DNA from: Planctomycetota bacterium
GTDB lineage: Bacteria > Planctomycetota > UBA1135 > GCA-002686595
Length of the DNA stretch: 64,000 nt
Assembly (NCBI GenBank): GCA_030746555.1
Contig: JASLMK010000100.1
Span: 1 to 64,000 of the forward strand
Direction of reading: 5' to 3'
Below the pieces are notes generated by a model. It searched no databases. It was not told the origin of the DNA and worked only from the letters and a program-made list of their open reading frames with translations. Positions within the stretch are counted from its first letter, which is position 1, and each line of letters starts with the position of its first letter. The translations under genes were made by a program, and so were the position numbers. Shown here in pieces: positions 45,151-53,852 of this stretch.

Positions 45151-47655
45151 GTGGCCGTCCTTCGCAACCGACGCACCAGGCGCTTGTTGGCGCTGGCCCT
45201 CGTGGTGCTCTCGGCGGTCGGGGCGTGGCTCGCTCTGCGCGGGCGCACCGACCCCTATCGCGCCGGTGACGTAACCGACGGGCTGACCGACAGGCTGGGG
45301 CGGAGCCTTCCGGCCGATGCGCCCGAGGTGGGGTTCACCGATGTGACCGTCGCGGCGGGCATCGCCTGTGAGCATTCTTCGGGCGAGCGCACGGGCTTGC
45401 TCTCCGAGGACATGGGCTCTGGAGTCGCCCTGGGGGACGTGGACGGCGACGGTTGGTGCGACGCCCTGGTCATGGTGATCGCAAGCGCAGGAGCGGCGCC
45501 GCCCCGGTTGTTCCGAAACCTCGGCGACGGGACCTTCAGCGATGTGACCGAGCGGGCGGGCTTGAGGTCGGTGGGGATCGGCATGGCGGCCGCCTTCTGC
45601 GACACCGATTCGGACGGTGACCTCGATCTCGTGCTGACGTCGGTTGGGGGAGTGCGACTGCTGCGCAACGACGGTGCACTGCGCTTCACCGACATCACAG
45701 AGGAGGCAGGTCTGGCCTTGATCGACGGGTTCCTCGCGGGGATCGCCGTCGGAGACGCCGACGGCGACGGCCTGATGGACCTGTACCTGTGTCGCTATGT
45801 CGACTTCCGCGAGGACGCCTCAGACCCCGGCGTGCTCTCCCAGTTCGGCGTTGCCATCCCGATGCTGCTGAATCCGTCCGCCTTTGAGCCCGTGCCGAAC
45901 CTGCTCCTGCGCAACCGGGGCGGGAACCGCTTCGAGGACATCTCTGCGGCCGCGGGCGTTGCGAATCCCGCCGGGCGCAGTCTGGGCGCGATGTTCTGCG
46001 ACCTGAACGACGACGGCTTGCCGGACCTCTACGTGGCGAACGACGTGTCGGACAACGCGCTGTTCGTGAACCGGGGGGACGGGACCTTCGACGACTTGAC
46101 CAACGAGGCGCTCGTCGGAGACTACCGCGGGGCCATGGGGCTCGCGGCGGGAGACTTCGACGGCGACATGGACCTCGACTTCTTCGTCACCCACTGGATC
46201 GCCCAGGAGAACGGTCTGTACGTGAACCACACGCCGTCGGGGGTCGACCGCGGGGGCGCGCCGCTGTTCATGGACTCCGCCGATCGCTTCGGTCTGGGGC
46301 ACGTCGCTCTGGATCGTGTGGGATGGGCGACGGGCTTCGTGGACTTCGACCTCGACGGGCGCCTCGACCTGTTCGTCCTCAACGGCAGCACGATCCCCGA
46401 GGAGGAGCGCCCGGCGGAGCTGGTCGCGATGAGATCGCAGTTGTTCTGGAACGCCGGAGCCGAGCGCGGATTCTTCGAGGTGGGTGACGCCGCGGGGGAC
46501 TTCTTCGCCCAGCGCCACGTCGCCCGGGGCGGCGCCGCATTCGACTACGACGGCGACGGAGACGAGGATCTCCTCGTCAGCCTGCACGGCGGGGGCCCTC
46601 GGCTCCTGCGCAACGACACGCCGACCGGTGGTTCCGTTCGCCTGCGCCTGCGCCAGGAGGAGGGGAACCGCTTCGCCGTGGGGGCGCACATCACGGCGGT
46701 AGCGGGCGGGCGGACCCTCCTGCGCGTGAGCGATTCCCAGGGCTCCTACCTCTCCCAGCACGCCGTGGGCGAGACGCTGATCGGCCTGGGCGGCGCCGAT
46801 GCGCTGGAGAACGTGACCGTTCGCTGGCCGGACGGCACGGAAGGCGTGGCGGGGCCCTTCGCCGCCGGCAGCGTCGTCACCTGGACGCGGGGGCTGCGGC
46901 CATCGGTCGAGCGGCCGGGGGCGCCGGTCGTGACCGTCGGCGCGCGCCTCGACGTCGAGGCGCAGCGCCTCTTCTACGACCGCCAACGTCGGGCGCGCCG
47001 TGCCAGGGTGGAGGGCCGCATCGCCGAGGCCGTCGGCGTGTACCGCGAGGCCCTCGAGATGTGGCCGGACCACGCCGACAGCCTCTACTACCTCGCGAAC
47101 TGCCTCTTGGACCTCAACGACGAGCCGGGCGCGCTGGAGGTGTTCGAGCGCCTGACGGCCGCGCATCCCGACAGCAGCCGGGGGTTCATGCGCATCGGAA
47201 CGATCCGCCTTCCCGGGGGCGACCCCGCCCTCGACGATCTCCTCGCGGCGCGGGACGCCTTCGAGCGCTGCCGCCGCATCAACGGCGAGGAGAGCCTGCC
47301 GATCCTGCGACTGGGTTTGGTGGCTCTGTTGCTCGGCGAGCACGAGCACGCCGCCGACCTGCTGGGGAGGGCCGCCGTGGCCAACCCACGAGACCCTCAG
47401 GCACCCTACTTCGGCGGGCGCGTGGCGTGGGTAGCGGGCGACCGAGCCCGGGCCCAGTCGCTGCTGGAGGAGGCCCACGCCGTCGCCTCGGGCGGGGCGA
47501 GTGACGCCTCGGTCTCCAGCGAGGGCGACACGCGCAGCGGGGCGCCGCTGGTGGCGGAGCCGTCGGTGTCGGGTGGCGGCGTCCTCGGGCGCTGGCGCGG
47601 CCTCGCCGAGCGCGAGCCCCTCGCCGAGGCGGAGTACGTCTGGCCCGGAGACTGA
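45151..47655 (+). CDS. FG-GAP/VCBS-ASPIC/UnbV protein with C-terminal TPR repeats
   Basis: 834 residues with an N-terminal membrane anchor (RLLALALVVLSAVGAWLAL). Repeated calcium-binding FG-GAP/VCBS blades follow (GVALGDVDGDGWCDALV, GNRFEDISAAAGV, DLNDDGLPDLYVAND, DFDLDGRLDLFVLNG). An ASPIC/UnbV (CRTAC1-like) domain reads VGETLIGLGGADALENVTVRWPDG. The C-terminal 170 residues are TPR-like (AVGVYREALEMWPDHADSLYYLA). GTG 45151 lies 19 bp after the multihaem cytochrome stop, so they are co-transcribed. Likely a periplasmic binding or assembly partner of that cytochrome; precise role unknown. Confidence 0.85.
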   Translation: MAVLRNRRTRRLLALALVVLSAVGAWLALRGRTDPYRAGDVTDGLTDRLGRSLPADAPEVGFTDVTVAAGIACEHSSGERTGLLSEDMGSGVALGDVDGDGWCDALVMVIASAGAAPPRLFRNLGDGTFSDVTERAGLRSVGIGMAAAFCDTDSDGDLDLVLTSVGGVRLLRNDGALRFTDITEEAGLALIDGFLAGIAVGDADGDGLMDLYLCRYVDFREDASDPGVLSQFGVAIPMLLNPSAFEPVPNLLLRNRGGNRFEDISAAAGVANPAGRSLGAMFCDLNDDGLPDLYVANDVSDNALFVNRGDGTFDDLTNEALVGDYRGAMGLAAGDFDGDMDLDFFVTHWIAQENGLYVNHTPSGVDRGGAPLFMDSADRFGLGHVALDRVGWATGFVDFDLDGRLDLFVLNGSTIPEEERPAELVAMRSQLFWNAGAERGFFEVGDAAGDFFAQRHVARGGAAFDYDGDGDEDLLVSLHGGGPRLLRNDTPTGGSVRLRLRQEEGNRFAVGAHITAVAGGRTLLRVSDSQGSYLSQHAVGETLIGLGGADALENVTVRWPDGTEGVAGPFAAGSVVTWTRGLRPSVERPGAPVVTVGARLDVEAQRLFYDRQRRARRARVEGRIAEAVGVYREALEMWPDHADSLYYLANCLLDLNDEPGALEVFERLTAAHPDSSRGFMRIGTIRLPGGDPALDDLLAARDAFERCRRINGEESLPILRLGLVALLLGEHEHAADLLGRAAVANPRDPQAPYFGGRVAWVAGDRARAQSLLEEAHAVASGGASDASVSSEGDTRSGAPLVAEPSVSGGGVLGRWRGLAEREPLAEAEYVWPGD

Positions 47656-47667
47656 GGGCGGCGGGAC

Positions 47668-49041
47668 TCAGCTCCAGAGCTTGTGCCGCTGGGGTTGCAC
47701 CAGGAGCGGCGCCCAGGCGAGGACGAGCTTCACGAGGAACAGGCCCACGGTGATGCCGAGGAAGGCGAACAGGTAGGGGAAGGGCTCGAGCCAGTCCGGC
47801 TCGCGCTGCCCGAGGTAGCGGGTGACGCCGACGGCGAGGCCGCGCACGAGCAGCCACAGGACGAGGAGGACGAGGGCGGCGTTCAGCCTGCGCGCGATGG
47901 CGCGCAGGCGCGGGCTGTCGATGTAGCGGCGCAGGATCTCTCGTTTGGGGAAGATCGTGCCGAGGATGTAGGCGAAGACCGCGAACAGGATGTAGCTGTC
48001 GATGGCGAGCTCCGAACCCATGGCGTGCGCCATCACGACGTGCGTGCCGTGGATCAGGGAGTTGAGCGGCGGCACGGAGATCAACAGGGCGAGGGTCAAG
48101 AGGCAGGCGTTCCAGTACTTGGAGTACTCGATGAACTGCACGGATGCGCGGTAGTCGAGAGAGGAGCCCGGCTTGCGCTGCATCATGAGCGTCACTTCGC
48201 GGAAGACGAGCACGAGCAGGATGATCTCCAGCATGCTCACGACGAACGCGATCCACTTGATGAGGTGATCCTGGGGGATGTGGTAGGTGTGGTGCGCGTA
48301 GTTGGTGAAGGAGTTGAGCAGACCGATGAAGAACAGCGAGAACGAGGTCTTGGAGTGCCCCGCCCGCGTGTCGCCGGTCATCCGCTCACCGACGAAGATG
48401 AGCGATCCGTAGACCATCTGGTTGAACGCGGCGACCAGGGTCCCGCAGCTCTTCCACTGGATCTGCAGGTCGGCGATGGGGTGGCGGTCGATGCCGGGGA
48501 GCAGGTATGCGTGTCCCTCGATGAAGGTGTAGATGAAGTAGAGGATCCCCGCGCCCCACATGTAGACGTAGACCGGCCGCGAGAAGAAGCCGCGGGAGAC
48601 GCGCCGGAAGAACGTGTAGGCGAAGAGGAACCACCCGGCGAGGATCAGGACGGAGATGAGCGGGTGGAACCCCAGGTACTCGCGGCCGGTGGTGATCCCC
48701 AGGGTCAGGGTGGCGAGCGCGGCCAGGCCAGCGAGACCCCAGCACGCGAGCTGGGCCTTGACGCGCAGCTTCTCCGCCGCGGTCGGTCCGCGCGACTCGA
48801 ACAGGAAGTGCAGGACGGCGGCGGTCACCCCAAGGAAGATCCACGAGGAAGCAAAGGTGGTGTGCAGCGGCCTGAGCTCGACCAGGCTGATGCCCACGGC
48901 GCCGGCGAGCGGCGCGAGGGGCGGCAGGTAGTAGAGCGCTCCCAGCGCCCCCGCGAGGATCGAGAGCAGCAGACAAACGAATGCGCAACTCATCACTGCG
49001 AGCGTGACGCGCTGGCCGTCGGCGAGGCGGTCGTCGCTCAT
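47668..49041 (-). CDS. NorB-like haem-copper-superfamily subunit with atypical ligands
   Basis: 457 residues, 12 membrane helices. NorB-like features: His60 in ELRPLHTTFASSWIF (low-spin haem), FIEGHAYL (E175) at the position of NorB HLWVEG, NYAHHTYH (H250, H251) as metal-B ligands, and HGTHVVMAHAMGSELAID (H339, high-spin haem). Two differences from canonical NorB stand out: the His four residues before E175 is Tyr, and the second low-spin-haem His is Met341. It could be an NO reductase of a divergent class or an oxidase-like relative. ATG 49041 overlaps the NorC-like stop as ATGA. Confidence 0.8.
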   Translation of the reverse strand: MSDDRLADGQRVTLAVMSCAFVCLLLSILAGALGALYYLPPLAPLAGAVGISLVELRPLHTTFASSWIFLGVTAAVLHFLFESRGPTAAEKLRVKAQLACWGLAGLAALATLTLGITTGREYLGFHPLISVLILAGWFLFAYTFFRRVSRGFFSRPVYVYMWGAGILYFIYTFIEGHAYLLPGIDRHPIADLQIQWKSCGTLVAAFNQMVYGSLIFVGERMTGDTRAGHSKTSFSLFFIGLLNSFTNYAHHTYHIPQDHLIKWIAFVVSMLEIILLVLVFREVTLMMQRKPGSSLDYRASVQFIEYSKYWNACLLTLALLISVPPLNSLIHGTHVVMAHAMGSELAIDSYILFAVFAYILGTIFPKREILRRYIDSPRLRAIARRLNAALVLLVLWLLVRGLAVGVTRYLGQREPDWLEPFPYLFAFLGITVGLFLVKLVLAWAPLLVQPQRHKLWS

Positions 49042-49796
49042 TCGAACTCGAACCAGGGGATCTCGGAGAGGAGGAGCTCGTCGCTGGTCGCACGGCTCTC
49101 GAAGCGCGCGCGGATGCCCTCGCCGTGCTCGCCGAGCCAGCCCAAGAAGGCGAGCACTGCCTCGCAGTCCTCGTCGTCCAGGCCCAAGCGCGGCATCGCC
49201 GTCGGGGGGATGCCGTCGCGCAGTACTCCGAAGAGGCGCGCGGGCTCCACCTGCTCGGCCATCGCCGTCAGGTCGGTGGCGAGGTGGAGGCTCTGGCCGT
49301 TGGGGAGATGGCATCCGATGCAGCCCTGAGCGGCGACGATCTCCCAGCCACGTGCGGCGCTCTCGCCCAGGTCGCCGGTCGACTCGACGAGGCCGCGCAG
49401 GAGATCGGCCGGCGCGACGACCTCTCCCAGCACCGCCTGGGCGACGCCTGTCTCGTCGAGCTCGCCCAGGAACGCGGCGACGGCCTCGCGTGCCGGCGCG
49501 TCGAGTCCGAAGGCCGGCATCTGCCCGGCACCGTCGGTGAGGATGGCGGTCAGCCGTTCGGGGCTGATGAGATCGATCGCGTTGGTCAGGTCCGGCCCGA
49601 GGAACCCTCCGAAGCCGTAGATCTGATGGCAGCTCTGACAGTTGTGGTCGCGCCAGACCGCCTGACCCTCGAGAGCGAGCGGCGAGAGACTCTGGAGTCT
49701 CCCAAGAGGGTCGGAGTAGACGCGCCAGGTCTGCATGCAGAAGATCGCCACGAGCAGGGCGAGGAACAGCTGCCGGGTCCGAACGTCCACGGCCAT
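49038..49796 (-). CDS. NorC-like di-haem cytochrome c
   Basis: 252 residues. An N-terminal membrane anchor (QLFLALLVAIFCMQTW) is followed by a NorC-like haem domain: ALEGQAVWRDHNCQSCHQIYGFGGFLGPDLTN, which matches the NorC pattern VW...C..CH...G.G.....PDLTN. Canonical NorC has one haem; here a second domain carries GCIGCHLPNGQ with a likely Met ligand further on (PTAMPRLG). It forms a two-gene operon with the NorB-like subunit and would feed it electrons. It diverges from the sensor-kinase gene with a 143-bp gap. Confidence 0.82.
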   Translation of the reverse strand: MAVDVRTRQLFLALLVAIFCMQTWRVYSDPLGRLQSLSPLALEGQAVWRDHNCQSCHQIYGFGGFLGPDLTNAIDLISPERLTAILTDGAGQMPAFGLDAPAREAVAAFLGELDETGVAQAVLGEVVAPADLLRGLVESTGDLGESAARGWEIVAAQGCIGCHLPNGQSLHLATDLTAMAEQVEPARLFGVLRDGIPPTAMPRLGLDDEDCEAVLAFLGWLGEHGEGIRARFESRATSDELLLSEIPWFEFE

Positions 49797-49939
49797 AGTC
49801 TCGCGTGCGGTGCCGGGGTTGCAAGGTCCTGCGGCGGCGGATCGGGGGGCGGGCGCCCAGTTCCTCCGGGGCGGCGCACATCCGGCCCAGGTCGCCGTGC
49901 TACAAGTGGACCCGGTCGGCCGGCGCCGACCGCGCGACC

Positions 49940-52192
49940 ATGAGGGATCCGCTCCGCAACGTCTCCGTCCGCTACAAGCTGGTCATCTCCTTCCTGGGGG
50001 TCTGCTTCCTGGCCTTCGGTGTCGGCGGCTTCCTGGTGTCCTCGTCGGCTCGGGAGTCCCTCGAGCGCGAGATCCTGACCCTCCTGCGCTTCCAATCGCA
50101 GTTCTACGCCACGGTCCTCGAGGCGGACCTGCGGGCGCTCGGTCTGCGCGCGCGCGACTTCGCCTCGGACGGCTACATCCGGACGCGCTTCGACGAGCTA
50201 GGCGCCGAGCCCGATCCCGTCGCCCGCGCCGGAGAGGAGGAGGCCCTGCGCGGCCACCTCCTGCGGAACAAGCTCACCCTCGAGCCTGCGTTCTCGAACC
50301 TCGCCCTGGCGAGGCCGGAGGGGAACGGGATCTTCCTGGCCGACGAACAGGACGCGCTCTGGATTCGGTCCCTGACGCCGGCCGCTTTCGGCACCGACGA
50401 CTGGTCGAGCGGGATCGTGGTCGGGGAGGGGGAGGACACGCGGCCCTCGGTCGTCCTCGCGACCCCGCTCTGGAGCCTCGCGGGGGATCGGCGCGTCGGG
50501 ACCCTCCTCGTGCGCGTCGACTGCGGCGTGTGGATCGCAAGTGCCCTCGGCTCCATCCAGGTCGGGGAGGAGATGCGGGGAGCCGATCCCAGCCTGCGCC
50601 TCCGCGACCGCTCGGGGAGGGCCCTGGAGATTCCCCAGCGGATGCTGGGCGGCGGCGTCGCGACCGGGGGGAGCGGGAGAGGACGGGGATCCGTCCTCGT
50701 CGTCACCGGAGGGGAGGCACAGCGCGAGCGCGTCCCCGTCCTCTCCCGCGACGTGCTGGCGAGCAGCTTCCCGATCACCATCAACGGCTGGGCGCTGGAG
50801 ACCTCATTGGAGACGACCGAGGCGCTGCGCGCCGTCTCGGGTTTGCAGGCGCGCTTCCTGCTGACGGGCGTTGTCCTGGCGCTGGCTGCTTGCGTGATCC
50901 TGTTCTTCCCCATGCGCTTCCTCGTGCGCCCGATCCGAGAGCTGCGGGATGCGACCGTGCACATCGGCGAGGGTGACTTCAGCGTGCGCGTCCCGGTCGA
51001 CTCCACCGACGAGATCGGCGACCTCTCCCAGTCCTTCAACCGCATGGCCCGTGCCGTCGAGGAGAGGACGGAGTCGCTGGAGGCGACCGCCGAGTCGCTC
51101 TCCCAGCGCAAGAACGACCTGCTCAAGGAGCGCGACCGCCTGAACGCGGTGATCCTCTCCATGCGCGACGGCCTGATGGTCCTGGACGCCGACGGCAGGC
51201 CGGATGTCTGGAACGCGGCGGCGGAGCCGCTGCGGACGGCCGTCGCCGACGGCGGGCTGGGCGTGGCGTCGCACCGCAACTGCCAGCGGTCCGCCCTCCC
51301 CGACGAAGAGGATCCCCAGCCCGTGACGGATGCCGGGCATCCCTGCCTGAAGTGCCTCTTCGAGCCCGCGGCTCCGCCGCGCTCCTGCCTGCTCGACGTC
51401 GGCCCCTTCGTCTACGAGATCCACTCCACGCGCCTGTCCTCCGAGCCCGACGGCCGCGCCGGTCGCGTCCTCGTCGCCCGCGACGTGGCCGACCGCGCCC
51501 AGCAGGACGAACGCGAGATCCACCAGGAGCGGCTGGCGGTCTTGGGGGAGGTAGCGGCCGTGATGGCGCACGAGTTGAACAACCCCTTGGCGGCGATCAA
51601 GATGTTCAGCCAGATGATCGTCTCCAAGCTCCCCGCCGACTCTCCGCTGCTCGAAGACGTCAAGGTGATCGAGCGCAACACCCAGACCTGCACGCGCACG
51701 ATCCGGGAGCTGCTCGACTACGCCACGGGAGCCACCCCCGAGGTGGGTCCCGTCGACATCCACGAGAGCCTGAGGGAGGTGGCGAGCTTCCTGCGCGCCT
51801 TCCGCGAGCGCAAGGAGATCGAGCTCGAGTTGGTGCTCGCCGCGGAGGACCCCGTGGTCACCGGTGACGAGGTGCAGCTGCGTCAGGTCTTCGTGAACCT
51901 GATCCTCAATGCCCTGCAGGCGGTCGGAGAGGGAACGGTCGAGGTCAGGACGCGGCAGGGCGGCGGCCACATCGTCGTCGAGGTGGAGGACGACGGCCCG
52001 GGCATCCCGCCCGAGTCCGTGGAGGAGATCTTCAGGCCCTTCTACACGACCAAGCCGCGTGGCAGCGGCACCGGATTGGGGCTCTCCACCGCGCGGCGCA
52101 TCACCGAGATCCAGGGCGGCGGGATCGAGCTGGTGGAGTCGCGGCCGGGCAAGACGGTGTTCCTCGTGCGGCTCTTGCGTGACGCGCCGTGA
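49940..52192 (+). CDS. Membrane sensor histidine kinase with cysteine-rich PAS-like domain
   Basis: 750 residues. TM1 at about 13-35, an extracytoplasmic sensor region of about 265 residues, TM2 at about 300-325, HAMP (about 326-378), a coiled linker, a PAS-like domain (about 388-505), HisKA with His544 in VMAHELNNPLAAIK, and HATPase_c (NLILNALQAVGEG, DDGPGIPPE, GSGTGLGLSTARRI). The PAS-like domain contains C448, C469, C472 and C483 (C-X20-C-X2-C-X10-C), which could bind a metal or Fe-S cluster. The stop overlaps the regulator start as GTGA, so they form a two-component pair. The stimulus is probably redox, oxygen or nitrogen oxide (inference). Confidence 0.92.
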   Translation: MRDPLRNVSVRYKLVISFLGVCFLAFGVGGFLVSSSARESLEREILTLLRFQSQFYATVLEADLRALGLRARDFASDGYIRTRFDELGAEPDPVARAGEEEALRGHLLRNKLTLEPAFSNLALARPEGNGIFLADEQDALWIRSLTPAAFGTDDWSSGIVVGEGEDTRPSVVLATPLWSLAGDRRVGTLLVRVDCGVWIASALGSIQVGEEMRGADPSLRLRDRSGRALEIPQRMLGGGVATGGSGRGRGSVLVVTGGEAQRERVPVLSRDVLASSFPITINGWALETSLETTEALRAVSGLQARFLLTGVVLALAACVILFFPMRFLVRPIRELRDATVHIGEGDFSVRVPVDSTDEIGDLSQSFNRMARAVEERTESLEATAESLSQRKNDLLKERDRLNAVILSMRDGLMVLDADGRPDVWNAAAEPLRTAVADGGLGVASHRNCQRSALPDEEDPQPVTDAGHPCLKCLFEPAAPPRSCLLDVGPFVYEIHSTRLSSEPDGRAGRVLVARDVADRAQQDEREIHQERLAVLGEVAAVMAHELNNPLAAIKMFSQMIVSKLPADSPLLEDVKVIERNTQTCTRTIRELLDYATGATPEVGPVDIHESLREVASFLRAFRERKEIELELVLAAEDPVVTGDEVQLRQVFVNLILNALQAVGEGTVEVRTRQGGGHIVVEVEDDGPGIPPESVEEIFRPFYTTKPRGSGTGLGLSTARRITEIQGGGIELVESRPGKTVFLVRLLRDAP

Positions 52193-53580
52193 ACGCTCCC
52201 TCCCGACTCGACCTCAGCGACCTGCGCGTGCTGGTCGTGGACGACGAGGACGACATCCGCCTGGGGCTCGGGCGCCTGGCGGCCTCGGTCGGCGCCCAGG
52301 TGGAGGAGGCGCCCGACGGCCGGGCCGCCCTGGGCGTGCTCGACCGCTGGCCCGCGGATCTGGTCTTGACGGACCTGATGATGCCCAAGATGTCCGGTGG
52401 GCAGCTGCTGGTGGAGATCAAGAAGCGCCAGCCCGGCACCGAGGTCGTGATCCTCACCGGCTACGGGACCGTGCAGTCGGCCGTGCAGTGCCTGCAGACC
52501 GGTGCCGCGCACTTTCTGACCAAGCCCTTCGACAACGAGGGCGTCACGCAGCTCATCCGGCGGCTGGGTCGCCAGGTTCTGGCCCGCCGCATCCCCGAGG
52601 CGGACGGCGATGCGACGCTGCTGGCTCAGGACGCGCGCATGAAGCCGGTGACCGAGCTGATCGCGCGCGTGGCGCAGAGCTCGGTCGCGGTCCTGATCGA
52701 GGGCGAGAGCGGGACGGGCAAAGAGGTGATCGCGCGGGAGATCCACCGCCGCAGCGCCGTGGCCGACCGGCCGTTCCTGGCGGTCAACACGCCCGCGTTG
52801 CCCGACACGCTCCTCGAGTCAGAGCTGTTCGGCCACGAGCGCGGGGCCTTCACCGGCGCCGACCGCGCCCGGGAGGGCATCTTCGCCGAGGCCGGCGGAG
52901 GGACGGTCTTCCTCGACGAGGTGTCGTCCATGTCCGCCCCGTTCCAGGGCAAGCTCTTGCGCGTGCTGCAGGAGCGCGTCGTACGCCGCCTGGGTGGTTC
53001 GGGCGACGTGCCGGTCGAATTCCGCCTCCTCGCCGCCACGAACCGCGATCTAGAGGTGGCGATTCGCAAGGGGGAGTTCCGTGAGGACCTCTTCTACCGG
53101 CTCGGCGTGGTGCGGATCTTCGTGCCGCCCCTGCGCGCCCGCCCCGACGACATTCCGCTCCTTGCCAACCACTTCCTGCGCCGCAGCGCGGGCACGAGCT
53201 TGGGCGAAGGGGTCGAGGCGCCGCGCATCTCCACGGAGGCCATGAGCGCACTCCTCGGCCATGACTGGCCCGGCAACGTGCGCGAGCTCGAGAACGCTCT
53301 GCAGCGGGCGGTGATCGTCTGCACCGATGGAGTCATCGAGCCCTGGCACCTCGGTCTGCGCAGCAGCGGCTGGGAGCCGGCGGAAGCGGAGGAAGAGGAC
53401 ATGGACTACTCGCGGAGCAAGCAGCGGGCCGTCGAGGAGTTCCAGCGCCAGTTCGTGCACAGGGCGCTCGAGGGCGCGCGGGGGAACATCTCGCGGGCCG
53501 CCCAGTCGTGCGGCATGACCCGGGCGGCGCTCCAGCGGATCATGCGCCAGCTCGACATCGAGCGAGAGGCGTACGAGTAG
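52189..53580 (+). CDS. NtrC-family sigma-54-dependent response regulator
   Basis: 463 residues in the classic three-domain order. The receiver (about 12-128) has phospho-acceptor D62 in LVLTDLMMPKMSG and K112. The AAA+ domain has Walker A GESGTGKE (172-179), the sigma-54-contacting GAFTGA (219-224) and Walker B TVFLDE. The C-terminal Fis-type HTH reads GNISRAAQSCGMTRAALQRIM. An intact GAFTGA means it can activate sigma-54 RNA polymerase. The likely targets are the two following transcription units, which carry sigma-54-type promoters with matching upstream palindromes. Confidence 0.95.
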   Translation: MNAPSRLDLSDLRVLVVDDEDDIRLGLGRLAASVGAQVEEAPDGRAALGVLDRWPADLVLTDLMMPKMSGGQLLVEIKKRQPGTEVVILTGYGTVQSAVQCLQTGAAHFLTKPFDNEGVTQLIRRLGRQVLARRIPEADGDATLLAQDARMKPVTELIARVAQSSVAVLIEGESGTGKEVIAREIHRRSAVADRPFLAVNTPALPDTLLESELFGHERGAFTGADRAREGIFAEAGGGTVFLDEVSSMSAPFQGKLLRVLQERVVRRLGGSGDVPVEFRLLAATNRDLEVAIRKGEFREDLFYRLGVVRIFVPPLRARPDDIPLLANHFLRRSAGTSLGEGVEAPRISTEAMSALLGHDWPGNVRELENALQRAVIVCTDGVIEPWHLGLRSSGWEPAEAEEEDMDYSRSKQRAVEEFQRQFVHRALEGARGNISRAAQSCGMTRAALQRIMRQLDIEREAYE

Positions 53581-53682
53581 GGCCCGACTCTCACCGCGGG
53601 CAAGGGCCGGCGAGGCGCAAGCGAGATACGCACTGATACCGATGCTCGCGACGCTCCGCGAGTCCTGCGCCCGCCACCGGCG

Positions 53683-53711
53683 GTATGCGGGATTGCATAG
53701 CCGCGTATGCA
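53683..53711. promoter_or_regulatory. Upstream activator site of the NarK-DoxX gene
   Basis: A perfect palindrome, TGCATA-GCCGCG-TATGCA, occupies 53694-53711. A further TATGC half-site at 53684-53688 gives TATGC/GCATA elements phased every 11 bp. The 17 bases TGCATAGCCGCGTATGC recur exactly upstream of the nar operon. The palindrome centre is 60.5 bp before the GG of the sigma-54-type promoter. It is the best candidate for binding by the adjacent NtrC-type regulator. Confidence 0.7.
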
Positions 53712-53760
53712 GGAGTGGGCCTTCCAGGTGGCGCGAGCCGCCTCCGCTTCTCCTTCAGGA

Positions 53761-53776
53761 TTGGCACACCGCTTGC
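53761..53776 (+). promoter_or_regulatory. Sigma-54-type promoter of the NarK-DoxX gene
   Basis: TTGGCACACCGCTTGC matches the -24/-12 consensus (YTGGCAC N5 TTGC) with the required GG-N10-GC spacing (GG 53763-53764, GC 53775-53776). Transcription would start near 53788, leaving a leader of about 65 bases before ATG 53853. The remainder of the 272-bp gap after the regulator gene shows no other recognisable feature. Confidence 0.78.
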
Positions 53777-53852
53777 GCGGGAGCCTGCCGGTCGCGAGGC
53801 GCATTGCCTGACGCCTCGCACGAATCCGAGAGGACGCGCACGGAGCGGAGAC

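Noticed and set aside
49809-49822. GG-N10-GC match (GGTGCCGGGGTTGC) upstream of the sensor kinase
   Set aside because: The -24 half departs from TGGCAC, there is no TGCATA-type site nearby, and GG-N10-GC is frequent by chance here.
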